From positions 1,736,001 through 1,800,000 of the forward strand of contig NZ_CP062260.1 in NCBI RefSeq assembly GCF_014863545.1: a stretch of 64,000 bases of DNA. Reading direction: 5' to 3'. The stretch comes from Paenibacillus sp. JNUCC32. Lineage in GTDB: Bacteria; Bacillota; Bacilli; Paenibacillales; Paenibacillaceae. Under the pieces are notes generated by a model. That model was given only the letters and a program-made list of their open reading frames with translations. It ran no database searches and was not told the origin of the DNA. The translations under genes and the position numbers were made by a program. This document shows positions 29,318 through 38,410 of the stretch, in pieces; within the stretch, counting starts at the first letter, position 1; the number at the start of each line of letters is the position of its first letter.

Positions 29318-31417
29318 ATGACGAAGGTTAATGAGGAACGCTTCTGGTGGCACAAGCCGCTGCGCGTCATACAGCCCAATATGCAGGTCCAGGATACCGC
29401 CTGCATCGACCCTCCCCGGCTTGCCGCGCAGCTGAAGGAGATGGGGGCGAATGCGATGGTCTTCAATACAGGCGGCATATATGCCTGGTATGACACGCAG
29501 GTTCCATACCATACCGTGAACGGATATCTCCCTGAGGGGCGCGATTTGCTCGGGGAACTGATCACGGCCTGTCACCGTGAGGACCTTCGCTTTATCGCCA
29601 GGTTCGACTTCAGCAAAGCGGATGACAGTGCGTATCTCCGAAGGCCGGAATGGTTCGTCCGCAAGGAGGGCGGCCGCCCGGAGATCATCGGGGCTGAACG
29701 GCCCGGACCGTGGCCGCTCTTGATGTCCACCTGCATCAACGGCGGCTACCGCAATGCGGATGTCGCCGCTCCGGTGCTCCGCGAAGCGTTGTCGCGGTAT
29801 CCGATCGATGGCATTTTTTTTAATAACCCCGGTTATGTGTTCTGCCGATGCGAGCGATGCAGGCGTAAATACGCGGAGCAGTACGGCAAGGAATTGCCGG
29901 ATTCCTCGCGGGAGCTGGAGCCGGATTTCGCGGCGAGAAGCTTCGATGACAATATGGAAGCGATGTATGACCTGATCAAGCTGGAGAGGCCGGAGGTGCC
30001 CATGATTCTATACTACAACCTCCACCGTGACAATCTGTCGAAGCGCGTTCAGATCACTGATATGCTGTGTACGGAGCCGCAGGACGTACTCTCGCTCGGC
30101 CATGCCCGGATCCCTGAATTCTGGAAGCCGGCTCTCAGCATCAAGGTGGGGCGGTCGGTTCCGGGCAGGCCGGCTCCGTTTGGCATCGTGCATTCCTGCC
30201 CGGGCATGGATTGGCGCCATACCGGGCTTCCGGTAGCGGAATATCGCTTCTGGCTGGCTCAAATTCCGGCCAACGGCGGTCAGATCTGGCACTCCGTCAC
30301 GGGCATACCCGATACGATCGAAGACAAGCGGATTATGAAAACCGTAGCCGAGCTGAATCATCATGCCGCCAAGCTGGATGCTTATATGGACGGAGCCGTA
30401 TCGGCTGCGGAAACCGCCCTGCTCTGGAACGAGCGCGGCGAGGCGCAGAGCTGGGCCGAAACGATGATCAACCGGCAAATCCCGTTTGACGTGCTGCTTC
30501 CCCAGAGCAGGAAGGATTGGGAGTTGGACCGCTACCGCGTTGTATTGATTCCCGAAGGAACGGAATATACCCCGTCCTTGATCCACGACTTGCGTTCGTA
30601 CGTACATGGTGGGGGACAACTGCTAACGGAAGGGGCACTTCCTTCCGCTGCAGCCGACGCCGGCGTCAAGCCGCTCCATGAGCTGCTAGGCATTTCGGAG
30701 GAAGCCTTCAAAAGCGAATACCTGATTGCCTCCTATTTACGGTTTCAGGAGCTGCCGTGCGAGATCAACCCGCTTCAGCAGGGAATGGATACGACGGCGC
30801 TGATCGCTCACCGCGGCCATGTCGCTTATGTTCAGCCGCACAGTGAAGCGGTTCGGGTACTGGCGACGCTCGTACCGCCGTTTTCTCCGCCGGAAAGCGT
30901 GGGAGCTCCTCCGGAGCGGGCTTCGCTGCCCGTTTCCCGCACCGATCTGCCGCTGGCTTTGGAGCATTCGTGGGGATCGGGCCGCGCCATGTACTTCGCG
31001 TTCTCGCTGGGCGCACTGCTCCGCGAATTCAGGCTGCCCGAGCATGAGATGCTGCTGGCTAACGCGATTGACCACCTGCTTGACGGGAGGCCGCTGCTGT
31101 CTGTAACGACTTCGTATCCCGGACTGCAGACGACCCTGTTCCGAAGCGGCAGTGATCTGCTGCTCCACTTCGTGAACGGAGCCGGCCGCCGGCCGCTTGC
31201 AGTGGCGCTGCCTCTGCACGACATCGAGGTCCGGCTGAGACCGGGGACTAGATGGCCTACAGGGAGCGGCTTTAAACTGGAGATGTTGATCGGCGGAGGC
31301 TGTATAGAAGGATTCGCAGCGAACGACGAATTGAACTTCACCCTGCCGCGGCTGGAGGTTTGGGAGTGCATTCGGATTCCGCTGAATCCCACCGTTAACG
31401 CTGTTGTTGAAGGATAG
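29318..31417 (+). CDS. Putative glycoside hydrolase, GHL6-like (copy 2)
   Basis: 699 residues, collinear with 23438-25555. Shared segments: FWWHKPLRVIQPN against the WWSTNRLRLIQNN start, NAMVFNTGGIYAWY, LRFIARFDFSKADDSAYL, YPIDGIFFNNPGY and the Cys cluster CRCERCRRKY. The middle (about 370-560) resembles the beta-galactosidase trimerisation fold. No signal peptide. AAGGAGG precedes ATG. Two diverged copies in one operon suggest two steps on the same imported oligosaccharide. Catalytic residues cannot be assigned with confidence. Confidence 0.75.
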   Translation: MTKVNEERFWWHKPLRVIQPNMQVQDTACIDPPRLAAQLKEMGANAMVFNTGGIYAWYDTQVPYHTVNGYLPEGRDLLGELITACHREDLRFIARFDFSKADDSAYLRRPEWFVRKEGGRPEIIGAERPGPWPLLMSTCINGGYRNADVAAPVLREALSRYPIDGIFFNNPGYVFCRCERCRRKYAEQYGKELPDSSRELEPDFAARSFDDNMEAMYDLIKLERPEVPMILYYNLHRDNLSKRVQITDMLCTEPQDVLSLGHARIPEFWKPALSIKVGRSVPGRPAPFGIVHSCPGMDWRHTGLPVAEYRFWLAQIPANGGQIWHSVTGIPDTIEDKRIMKTVAELNHHAAKLDAYMDGAVSAAETALLWNERGEAQSWAETMINRQIPFDVLLPQSRKDWELDRYRVVLIPEGTEYTPSLIHDLRSYVHGGGQLLTEGALPSAAADAGVKPLHELLGISEEAFKSEYLIASYLRFQELPCEINPLQQGMDTTALIAHRGHVAYVQPHSEAVRVLATLVPPFSPPESVGAPPERASLPVSRTDLPLALEHSWGSGRAMYFAFSLGALLREFRLPEHEMLLANAIDHLLDGRPLLSVTTSYPGLQTTLFRSGSDLLLHFVNGAGRRPLAVALPLHDIEVRLRPGTRWPTGSGFKLEMLIGGGCIEGFAANDELNFTLPRLEVWECIRIPLNPTVNAVVEG

Positions 31418-31527
31418 AGGAAGCGGGAGGACGAAGTATAACAGGTGTAGGATCATCCGTAGAGAGTTGCGGATGGCACAGTGATCCGCAGGGCAGTTCC
31501 TGCCGCGGGAACCGGAGGTGATAAATC

Positions 31528-33864
31528 GTGAGGTCTCTTTGGCAGCATATTCAGGCATCGTTCCTCCGCTGGTTCTCCGCGAACCGCTATCTGAAGCGTC
31601 TGATTTGGCTCGGATGTCTGTCGGCCGTAATTCCGGTGATCCTAGCCGGAAGCGCGTACTACCATTTCTCCATGAAAAAGCTGACGGTCCAGTTCCAGGA
31701 AAATAATATGGCTTCCTTGATGCAGCTGAAGGACCGCGTCGAAAATATCATAACAAGCATCGAGCATGAATCGCTTCAGCTTGCCAGCGGTCCGCTGATT
31801 CGCAGCGCGCTGGAAAATCCCGAATATGAGACGGACTACATGCAGCAATTGGATATGCTCAAGCTGTTTCAATTGCACAAAAATACTAATAACCTGATCG
31901 AAGACATCCTGTTTTACGATGTTCGGCACCGGCTGCTGCTGTCGCATTCCTATGGCCTGGTCCACCTGGACGGGTATAAAGGAAAAGAAGATATTGAGCA
32001 AGCCCTGGCGAAGGAAGGGGGAGCGAGGTGGATGCACCTCCCGAAGTCGTCGGAGAACGGATACGTCTCTTACGTCCGCCATCTTCCCGTTATGGTGCAG
32101 GGCCAACCGAGGGGCACCATCCTAATACACGTGAAAGAGGAATCGCTTCGCAGCCTTTTGAACAATTATTCCCTTTCCCTGGAGGAGCAGTCGCTGGCCA
32201 TTCTGGACTCCGATCGCCGGGTCATGCTGCATACGGATGGACGCAGCGAGATCGGCAAAACCGCGGATGAAGACCCCATTTTGGGATCTTTGGTAGAGAA
32301 CGGGGAAACGTCCGGCCATGACGTCATGACCGGGGAGGACGGCAAGGAACTGATCGCCTTTTACAAGACGTCTATGGGCCGTCTATACGTGTCCCGGATG
32401 CCGGAGCGGGAGATGATCGAGCAATTGAGGTGGATCCGCGTCCTGATCGTCATGTCGGTGACCGTCTTCATGCTGATCGCGGTATTGCTCACCTGGCTCT
32501 CGTCCAAAATCGCGTACAATCCGATTCAGCAGCTCCTTCGTTACGGGGAGCATTTGAGAAGAAACGGCAGGAGTGGGGTGGAGAGCTCCGTCAAAGAGAA
32601 TGAAATCGAATACATCCGCTCCTCCCTCAGCTACTTAAACGAGCAGGCGGAATCCCTGAACAGCTACATTCGAAAAATTCAACCGGATTTACGGGAACGG
32701 TTTCTGCAGCGTTTGCTGCTGTCCGGAAGCTCATGGCGGTCCGGCACACTGGAGGAGGGGTGCGCGAAGCACAAGATCCCGATGAGCGGACCATATGCCA
32801 CGATGGTGGTGAAAGTCGAGAATCCGGTGAAAAAACGATTCTTGCCTAACGAAGGTCCGGTCATCGTGTTTGCGGTCAAAAACGTCATGTCCGAGCTGCT
32901 GGCAAACAACCGGCAGCTGGAGGGCTACGTGGTGGACCGGGAGGATCGTGAAGCGGCGGCGATCCTGAGGCCGGGAGAGCCCGGGGCTTCCCCCCAGGAG
33001 TTCCGCGACCTCCTCGCATGTTATGCGGAATCCGTCAGCCAGTCCCTGGCGCGCTATCTTTCATTTTCCGCGTCCATCGGCATCGGCAATACTGGAACAT
33101 TGACCCGGGCGGCTGAATCCTATAAGGAGGCGCAGCTTGCTCTGCAATATCGCCTGTTCCATGATGCGGATACCGTACTGTTTTATGAAGACATGATCCG
33201 AATCGAGCGTAATCCCGTGTTCATGTATCCGAAGGATATCGAATCGGAGATGATCGAATATTTGTGGAACGGGGATCTTCCGCAGGCCGAGGCGTCGCTT
33301 CATGAATTTTCCCGGCGTATTCGGGTGTCGGAATCGTACAACGTGACCTCCCAGAGCTATTACGTGCTGCTCTCGGCCATAGTCCAGTCGATGGAGGAGA
33401 AAGGTCCCGGCGTGCTGGAGCTGCTGGGGGGTAACCTGTTCGACCAGCTGAAGGAGAACCAGACCTCCCGTGAAATGCATGACTGGTTCATCGGCGTGCT
33501 GTTCCCGCTGTACCAGGAAATCAGCCATGACCTGCGCACCCGATCCACCCGCCTAATCGTTCAGCGGGTATGCAGCCATATCTGCCGTCATCCCGATGGT
33601 GCTCATTCACTGGCGGACTGTGCCGAGCTGGTGGGGGTGAGCCCATCGTATCTCAGCCGGCTGTTCAAGAAGGAGATGGGCATATCCTTTGTTGAATACG
33701 TCATGAACTTCAAAGTGCAGAAGGCGAAACAGCTGCTCAAGGATACGGATTACACGGTCACGGAGATTGCTGAAATCGTCGGTTATTCCGAACGAAACCT
33801 GAACCGGGCCTTTCAGCGATTCCTGCAGATGTCTCCACGGCAGTATCGGCTGTCGGTAAGATAG
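31528..33864 (+). CDS. Membrane-bound AraC-type regulator, YtdP type
   Basis: 778 residues from GTG (GGAGGTGAT upstream). First membrane segment about 29-50, an extracytoplasmic sensor domain (about 51-300), second membrane segment about 307-330 (VLIVMSVTVFMLIAVLLTW), a linker, and a C-terminal AraC HTH pair (about 680-778: SLADCAELVGVSPSYLSRLFKKEMG ... VGYSERNLNRAFQRFLQMSPRQYR). Such regulators sense sugars outside the membrane and act on DNA while membrane-anchored. It sits at the end of the GHL6/Lpl operon and is its probable activator. Confidence 0.9.
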   Translation: MRSLWQHIQASFLRWFSANRYLKRLIWLGCLSAVIPVILAGSAYYHFSMKKLTVQFQENNMASLMQLKDRVENIITSIEHESLQLASGPLIRSALENPEYETDYMQQLDMLKLFQLHKNTNNLIEDILFYDVRHRLLLSHSYGLVHLDGYKGKEDIEQALAKEGGARWMHLPKSSENGYVSYVRHLPVMVQGQPRGTILIHVKEESLRSLLNNYSLSLEEQSLAILDSDRRVMLHTDGRSEIGKTADEDPILGSLVENGETSGHDVMTGEDGKELIAFYKTSMGRLYVSRMPEREMIEQLRWIRVLIVMSVTVFMLIAVLLTWLSSKIAYNPIQQLLRYGEHLRRNGRSGVESSVKENEIEYIRSSLSYLNEQAESLNSYIRKIQPDLRERFLQRLLLSGSSWRSGTLEEGCAKHKIPMSGPYATMVVKVENPVKKRFLPNEGPVIVFAVKNVMSELLANNRQLEGYVVDREDREAAAILRPGEPGASPQEFRDLLACYAESVSQSLARYLSFSASIGIGNTGTLTRAAESYKEAQLALQYRLFHDADTVLFYEDMIRIERNPVFMYPKDIESEMIEYLWNGDLPQAEASLHEFSRRIRVSESYNVTSQSYYVLLSAIVQSMEEKGPGVLELLGGNLFDQLKENQTSREMHDWFIGVLFPLYQEISHDLRTRSTRLIVQRVCSHICRHPDGAHSLADCAELVGVSPSYLSRLFKKEMGISFVEYVMNFKVQKAKQLLKDTDYTVTEIAEIVGYSERNLNRAFQRFLQMSPRQYRLSVR

Positions 33865-33916
33865 GAAAACTGCTTTTACAGACTCAGGCTTATATAGAAT
33901 AAAAGGAGAGGATCAC

Positions 33917-34804
33917 ATGATGACAATCGCACCGAATCAAACGACCGTAGGGTTTATCGGCTTGGGCGTAATGGGCCACAGCATGGCAGGGCATATCCGG
34001 AAAGCCGGCTACCCGCTGCACGTATACACGCGAACCGCCTCCAAGGCGGAGCGGCTGGTGGCGGACGGCGCCGTATGGCACGATACCCCGGCCAAGCTGG
34101 CGCAGGCCTGCGACGTAATCATTACGATGGTGGGCTACCCGAAGGATGTCGAGGAACTCTATTTGGAACCGGACGGGCTGGTGGCGCATGCCAGGGAAGG
34201 GGCATATCTGATCGATATGACGACGTCCAGTCCGCTGCTAGCCCGCCGTATTTATGAAGCCGCCTCGTCGAAAGGGCTCCATGCCATGGATGCTCCGGTC
34301 TCCGGCGGTGACGTGGGGGCACGTGAGGCGAGACTGTCCATCATGATCGGCGGGGAAGAGGGAGACGTCAAGGCGGTGCAGCCGCTGCTGTCGACGATGG
34401 GAAGCAATATTGTCCATCAAGGGCAAGCCGGCGCCGGACAGCATACGAAGATGTGCAACCAGATCGCCATTGCCTCTAACATGATGGGAGTCTGCGAGGC
34501 GATGGCCTATGCGGAGTGCGCCGGGCTGGATCCCGAAATCGTGCTCAAGAGCATCGAGAGCGGAGCGGCGGGCAGCTGGTCGCTTAGCAATTTGGCTCCT
34601 CGCATGATTGCCGGGAATCTGGAGCCGGGATTCTATATCAAGCATTTCATCAAGGATATGGGAATCGCGCTGGAATCCGCTAAGGCGATGAACTTGGTTA
34701 CGCCGGGCTTGTCCCTAGCCGAATCGCTGTACAGCCAGCTGGCCGAGAAGGGGCTTGAGGATAAAGGCACGCAGGCTTTGATTAGATATTATACGGGTGA
34801 ATGA
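33917..34804 (+). CDS. NAD(P)-dependent beta-hydroxyacid dehydrogenase
   Basis: 295 residues. N-terminal Rossmann motif VGFIGLGVMGHSMAGHI (11-27), substrate-binding motif DAPVSGGDVGA (125-135), catalytic Lys K178 in AGQHTKMCNQ. Family members include 3-hydroxyisobutyrate dehydrogenase and tartronate-semialdehyde reductase. AAAGGAG upstream. It follows the regulator after 52 bases and precedes a terminator, so it may process an acid released from a uronic-acid-containing substrate of the preceding operon; that link is inference. Confidence 0.9.
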   Translation: MMTIAPNQTTVGFIGLGVMGHSMAGHIRKAGYPLHVYTRTASKAERLVADGAVWHDTPAKLAQACDVIITMVGYPKDVEELYLEPDGLVAHAREGAYLIDMTTSSPLLARRIYEAASSKGLHAMDAPVSGGDVGAREARLSIMIGGEEGDVKAVQPLLSTMGSNIVHQGQAGAGQHTKMCNQIAIASNMMGVCEAMAYAECAGLDPEIVLKSIESGAAGSWSLSNLAPRMIAGNLEPGFYIKHFIKDMGIALESAKAMNLVTPGLSLAESLYSQLAEKGLEDKGTQALIRYYTGE

Positions 34805-34830
34805 GATTCGGATTCTTGTGCCTCAATAAC

Positions 34831-34879
34831 ATAACAGTCTCAATTTCCCGGAAGGACGGATTGAGGCTGTTATTTATTC
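34831..34879 (+). terminator. Terminator after the dehydrogenase gene
   Basis: ATAACAGTCTCAAT and ATTGAGGCTGTTAT form a 14-base stem with one mismatch or wobble, followed by TTATT. Confidence 0.75.
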
Positions 34880-34939
34880 CAGGACATTAGGAAACTTATC
34901 AGGATAAAGTCATGAGCACTTCATTTTTGGCGATTACGA

Positions 34940-35032
34940 TTTAAGAGAAGCCTGTCCATGATGTCCGTCGGGATGTTGATATTCGGACCGTTGATTGAAA
35001 AGGGATTGTTCTTGCCCATACAACTGTTTTGA
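34940..35032 (+). pseudogene. Short remnant resembling the C-terminal part of an MFS exporter
   Basis: In the 386-base gap, this frame reads FKRSLSMMSVGMLIFGPLIE. Its SMMSVGMLIFGPL is nearly identical to SMMPIGMLIFGPL in the intact exporter at 43675-44931. No flanking similarity or start is seen, so it may be a decayed gene end or chance. The rest of the gap (34880-35190) holds nothing else I can name. Confidence 0.3.
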
Positions 35033-35190
35033 TCTCCAATAAGTGAGTGGTCGAAGCCAGCATCCGCTGCCTGGAGCCGCTGCTTCGGATACAAGGCGGA
35101 AGAGATTCAAGATTCAAGCGCTAGTCTGTAGATGATGCTACGATATGATGTATACTGAATGTTAATTAGAATTGGAGGTTATTCTTACAT

Positions 35191-35601
35191 ATGAAAGACA
35201 TGAATGAATACGACACCTTTATTCAAATTGCCGAAGACTGCCCTGTCAGCGAGGCCGTCATTCCGAAAGCAAAAGGCGAGTCTAAGACCATACCGGTGAT
35301 TCAGTATGAGCTGCTGTCGAACCACCCTTACCGATACACGCAAGAAGATGTATTGTTCGAAGTGTTTGCCGAGCGTAATCAGATTCCGGAAACGGAAAGA
35401 GCAGCCGCTCGCGAGAAGTTTTTTTCGAAAGGGCAGCCTTGTCTCCGAACCTCGTCCTTAGGCAAGCGCTATGGCTGGGGGATTCATCATGACGCTGAAG
35501 GGAAAGTCGCAATCTACGCCGTAGAGTCAGACGAATACCTCAAACTCATGAACGATCAAAGCATTACTCAATGTAAAGCGATGCGCTCAAAGAAAGCCTA
35601 G
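35191..35601 (+). CDS. DUF6157 family protein
   Basis: 136 residues. Conserved features: YDTFIQIAEDCPVSEAVIP, SNHPYRYTQEDVLFEVFAERN, FFSKGQPCLRTSSLGKRYGWGIHHDAEGKVA and VESDEY. This matches the DUF6157 family of small soluble proteins of unknown function, at full length. TTGGAGGTT ribosome site about 12 bases before ATG. Monocistronic with its own terminator. Confidence 0.85.
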   Translation: MKDMNEYDTFIQIAEDCPVSEAVIPKAKGESKTIPVIQYELLSNHPYRYTQEDVLFEVFAERNQIPETERAAAREKFFSKGQPCLRTSSLGKRYGWGIHHDAEGKVAIYAVESDEYLKLMNDQSITQCKAMRSKKA

Positions 35602-35680
35602 GAGATACGCGGGAAGGATAAACTTTAACGGTAATTGAGCTCAGTAGGGATAGCTTTTCTATCATATACGTGCATACCAA

Positions 35681-35706
35681 GTCGCCTGATAGGCGGCTTT
35701 TTTGGT
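35681..35706 (+). terminator. Terminator after the DUF6157 gene
   Basis: GTCGCCT-GAT-AGGCGGC followed by T6. Confidence 0.8.
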
Positions 35707-35809
35707 TTGTCAAAAAGAAACGAGTTTTATACCTAAGATTTAATTTTCAATTAACATAAACCTGCATTCTATTCAATTATTCTTTTTTAAAATCAATCAC
35801 GTAGGGTTA

Positions 35810-35823
35810 TTAAACCGGTTTAA
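35810..35823. promoter_or_regulatory. LacI-type operator
   Basis: TTAAACCGGTTTAA is a perfect palindrome with the central CG expected for LacI/GalR proteins. It lies 47 bases before the LacI gene, so autoregulation and control of the following importer are likely. Confidence 0.6.
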
Positions 35824-35870
35824 TGATCAAGCAATCCATCAGAATCTGCTAGAGAAAGGAACAACGATAG

Positions 35871-36884
35871 ATGGCTACCATTGATGACGTTGCCAGGATG
35901 GCTGGAGTATCCAAGGGAACCGTGTCCAGTGTGTTCAGCAAAAAAAGGCCGATCAGCCAACAAGTGACGGAGCGGGTATTAGAGGTAGCCCAAGAGCTGG
36001 GATATTTCCCGAATCACCTGGCCCGAAGCCTGGCGATCAAGAGGACGATGAGCATCGGCCTCAAGATACCTCTCCCGCCTGATGGGACGATGACGGCATT
36101 CGATACTCAGTTGATTAACGGTGTCATCAAGGAATGCTCCAAGCAAGGGTACCGCCTAGTTCTGGACACCTTGCCCGAGCAGGAGGATCCCACTTTGTAT
36201 TCGCAGGATCCTGTCGATGGCGTCATTCTGCTCAACCCGCGAAAAAATGATTTGCGAATTCAACGGTACCTGATGATGGGCACTCCTTTAGTGCTGGTGG
36301 GGCGGTCGGATCCTTATGACGATACGATCAGTTACGTAGATAACAACAATGCAAACGTGGCTCAAATGGTTGGAGATTATTTGCTCCGGAGCGGACATCA
36401 AACTGTTCTCTTCCTGAATGCATCCTCCGATATGACCGTGTCCTACGATCGACAACTTGGCTTGGCGGAGGCTTATAGCCAACACGGCCTGCCGATGCCC
36501 GAAGAGTATGTGGTGTACTATGACCACAAGCTGCATGCCAACGGAACGGAATACGGATATATGTCCATCATGAACACTTATGGAAACATGAATTATACGG
36601 CAGTCATTACGGACACGGATCGAGTGGCGCTTGGCGTGCTGAGGGCTGCCAGGGAGCTGGATATCGAGGTGCCCGAACAGCTGTCGGTCATCGCTCTCAG
36701 CAATGATGCTATTCTGGCTCAGGATATGAATCCAAAGCTGACATCCGTGGAATTGTCGGCAGAGACGCTCGGAGCGGAAGCAGCCAAGCTGTTGTTCGAG
36801 AAAATAAGCGATAAACGTATCCACAGGCAAATCATCATACCCGCGCAGCTGGTTGTGAGGGAATCCTGCAAATTTCTTTCTTAA
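35871..36884 (+). CDS. LacI-family transcriptional regulator
   Basis: 337 residues. The N-terminal HTH is classic (MATIDDVARMAGVSKGTVSSVFSKKRPISQQVTERVLEVAQELGY, split here as HTH plus hinge helix NHLARSLA). The effector domain has DPVDGVILLNP, YVDNNNANVAQMVGDYLLRSGH and the C-terminal TSVELSAETLGAEAAKLL. It is followed within 25 bases by the importer operon it presumably controls. Effector unknown. Confidence 0.93.
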   Translation: MATIDDVARMAGVSKGTVSSVFSKKRPISQQVTERVLEVAQELGYFPNHLARSLAIKRTMSIGLKIPLPPDGTMTAFDTQLINGVIKECSKQGYRLVLDTLPEQEDPTLYSQDPVDGVILLNPRKNDLRIQRYLMMGTPLVLVGRSDPYDDTISYVDNNNANVAQMVGDYLLRSGHQTVLFLNASSDMTVSYDRQLGLAEAYSQHGLPMPEEYVVYYDHKLHANGTEYGYMSIMNTYGNMNYTAVITDTDRVALGVLRAARELDIEVPEQLSVIALSNDAILAQDMNPKLTSVELSAETLGAEAAKLLFEKISDKRIHRQIIIPAQLVVRESCKFLS

Positions 36885-36906
36885 CGACAATGAAGGAGTG
36901 GTTAGC

Positions 36907-38340
36907 TTGGTAAAAAGAATCAAGATCATGAGTGCAATCATGGCTGTATCTCTGTTCGGCGGGCTGCTTGCGGGTTGTTCCCCGAACGCCGGCAGCAGTA
37001 GCACACAGGAAGGCGGCAATGCCGCGTCCCAAGCTGCATCGAATGCCGAAGAACGCACGCTCAAAATCATGACGGGTGTCATCGGCGGCAAAACGCCTGA
37101 GGAGAATACGCAGTTCGAGCAGGAAATCGAGCGTCTAACCGGCATCAAGGTTACGATGAACAAGCCGGCTGCCGACTATGACCAGAAGCTGCTGGCAGCC
37201 ATCGCTTCCGGGGAAAAGTTCGATCTGCTGCAGATCAGCAAGGAGAAAATGTCCACGTTCATTGATCAAGGAATTCTTACACCGTTGACCGATCAAGTGA
37301 ACGGCTCCAAGGTGCTTTCGGATCCCAATGTCATTCCGGCCAAGGAGTGGGAACAAGTCAAGACGAAGGATGGCGAGATCTACGGCGTGTTCACCAAGTA
37401 CCAAGGAGGAACGATGCCGATCGTTCGCAAGGACTGGCTGGACAAATTAAATCTGCCCGAGCCTGAAACGCTGGACGATTATTACACCGTCCTCAAAGCT
37501 TTCACCGAACAAGATCCGGACGGCAACGGCAAAAAAGACACGTACGGACTCAGCACGGCCGGCATGTACGAACTGCAGGGCTTCTTCAGCGCCGCAGGCC
37601 TGAAACAGCGATATGTCGAAACCGCTGACGGCAAGCTGGACGTTCCGTATTCCACGGATGCGGCCATCCCGGTTTATGAATGGCTGAACAAGCTGTTTGA
37701 GGAAGGCATTCTGGATCCGAACTTCACCACGAATGACACCGGTAAAATGCGCGACCTGTTCCTTGCCGATCGCGTCGGCATGATTACGTATTGGGACGCT
37801 TGGGTGGGCATGCTGAACAACACGCGCCATGAACAAGACCCGAATACGGAATTCGAAGCGAAGGGCTTGCCGGGTGCAGCCGATGCGAACGGCAACCACA
37901 TGCTGCGCAGGGGCGATCCGGACGTATGGGTTATACCCGTTAATGCGGAGCATCCGAAAACAGCTTTCGAATTCATTGAATGGTGGCATTCCGAGGAAGG
38001 GATAACCCTGGGCAGCTTAGGCATCAAGGATGTGGATTACACGGTTGACAACGGCAAGTTTACGCTGACGCAAACCGGTAAAGAGCATGCTTCCGATCAT
38101 GGCGTTCCTTTCTGGTACAACCGTAATGTCGAAGCGCCTTTCGGTAAACTGCCGGGCGTGCAGGAAGCGCAGGATCTCGTCGATCAATACGCTGCTTTGG
38201 AAATGACGCCTTCCCATTGGGCAGATGCCGAGAAGATCATCAATGAACATTCCTTCAAAGCGATCATGGGCGAGATGCCGGCAGCCGACGCCGTAAAGAA
38301 AATGCGGGAAGCACTTAAAGCCGGCGGGTATATCGATTAA
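36907..38340 (+). CDS. ABC importer substrate-binding lipoprotein
   Basis: 477 residues from TTG 36907, 8 bases after AAGGAG; an upstream in-frame GTG (36898) overlaps that site. Lipobox LAGC (C24). Large solute-binding domain with EEIERLTGI-like start (FEQEIERLTGIKVTMNKPA), DPDGNGKKDTYGLS calcium-loop-like motif and WWHSEEGITLGSLGIKDVDY. Partner of the two permeases after a hairpin. Same subfamily as 27615-29165 but clearly diverged, so a different cargo is likely. Confidence 0.93.
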   Translation: MVKRIKIMSAIMAVSLFGGLLAGCSPNAGSSSTQEGGNAASQAASNAEERTLKIMTGVIGGKTPEENTQFEQEIERLTGIKVTMNKPAADYDQKLLAAIASGEKFDLLQISKEKMSTFIDQGILTPLTDQVNGSKVLSDPNVIPAKEWEQVKTKDGEIYGVFTKYQGGTMPIVRKDWLDKLNLPEPETLDDYYTVLKAFTEQDPDGNGKKDTYGLSTAGMYELQGFFSAAGLKQRYVETADGKLDVPYSTDAAIPVYEWLNKLFEEGILDPNFTTNDTGKMRDLFLADRVGMITYWDAWVGMLNNTRHEQDPNTEFEAKGLPGAADANGNHMLRRGDPDVWVIPVNAEHPKTAFEFIEWWHSEEGITLGSLGIKDVDYTVDNGKFTLTQTGKEHASDHGVPFWYNRNVEAPFGKLPGVQEAQDLVDQYAALEMTPSHWADAEKIINEHSFKAIMGEMPAADAVKKMREALKAGGYID

Positions 38341-38348
38341 AAGCTTTA

Positions 38349-38390
38349 AGAGCAGGGGGCGGTGATCACGCCGCTCCCTCTTTATTTTTC
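38349..38390 (+). terminator. Intra-operon attenuating hairpin between binding protein and permeases
   Basis: AGGGGGCGG and CGCCGCTCCCT pair with a small bulge around TGATCA, followed by a T-rich tract. In this position it would cut expression of the permeases relative to the binding protein. Confidence 0.65.
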
Positions 38391-38410
38391 GATCATGGTG
38401 GTGAATTTCC

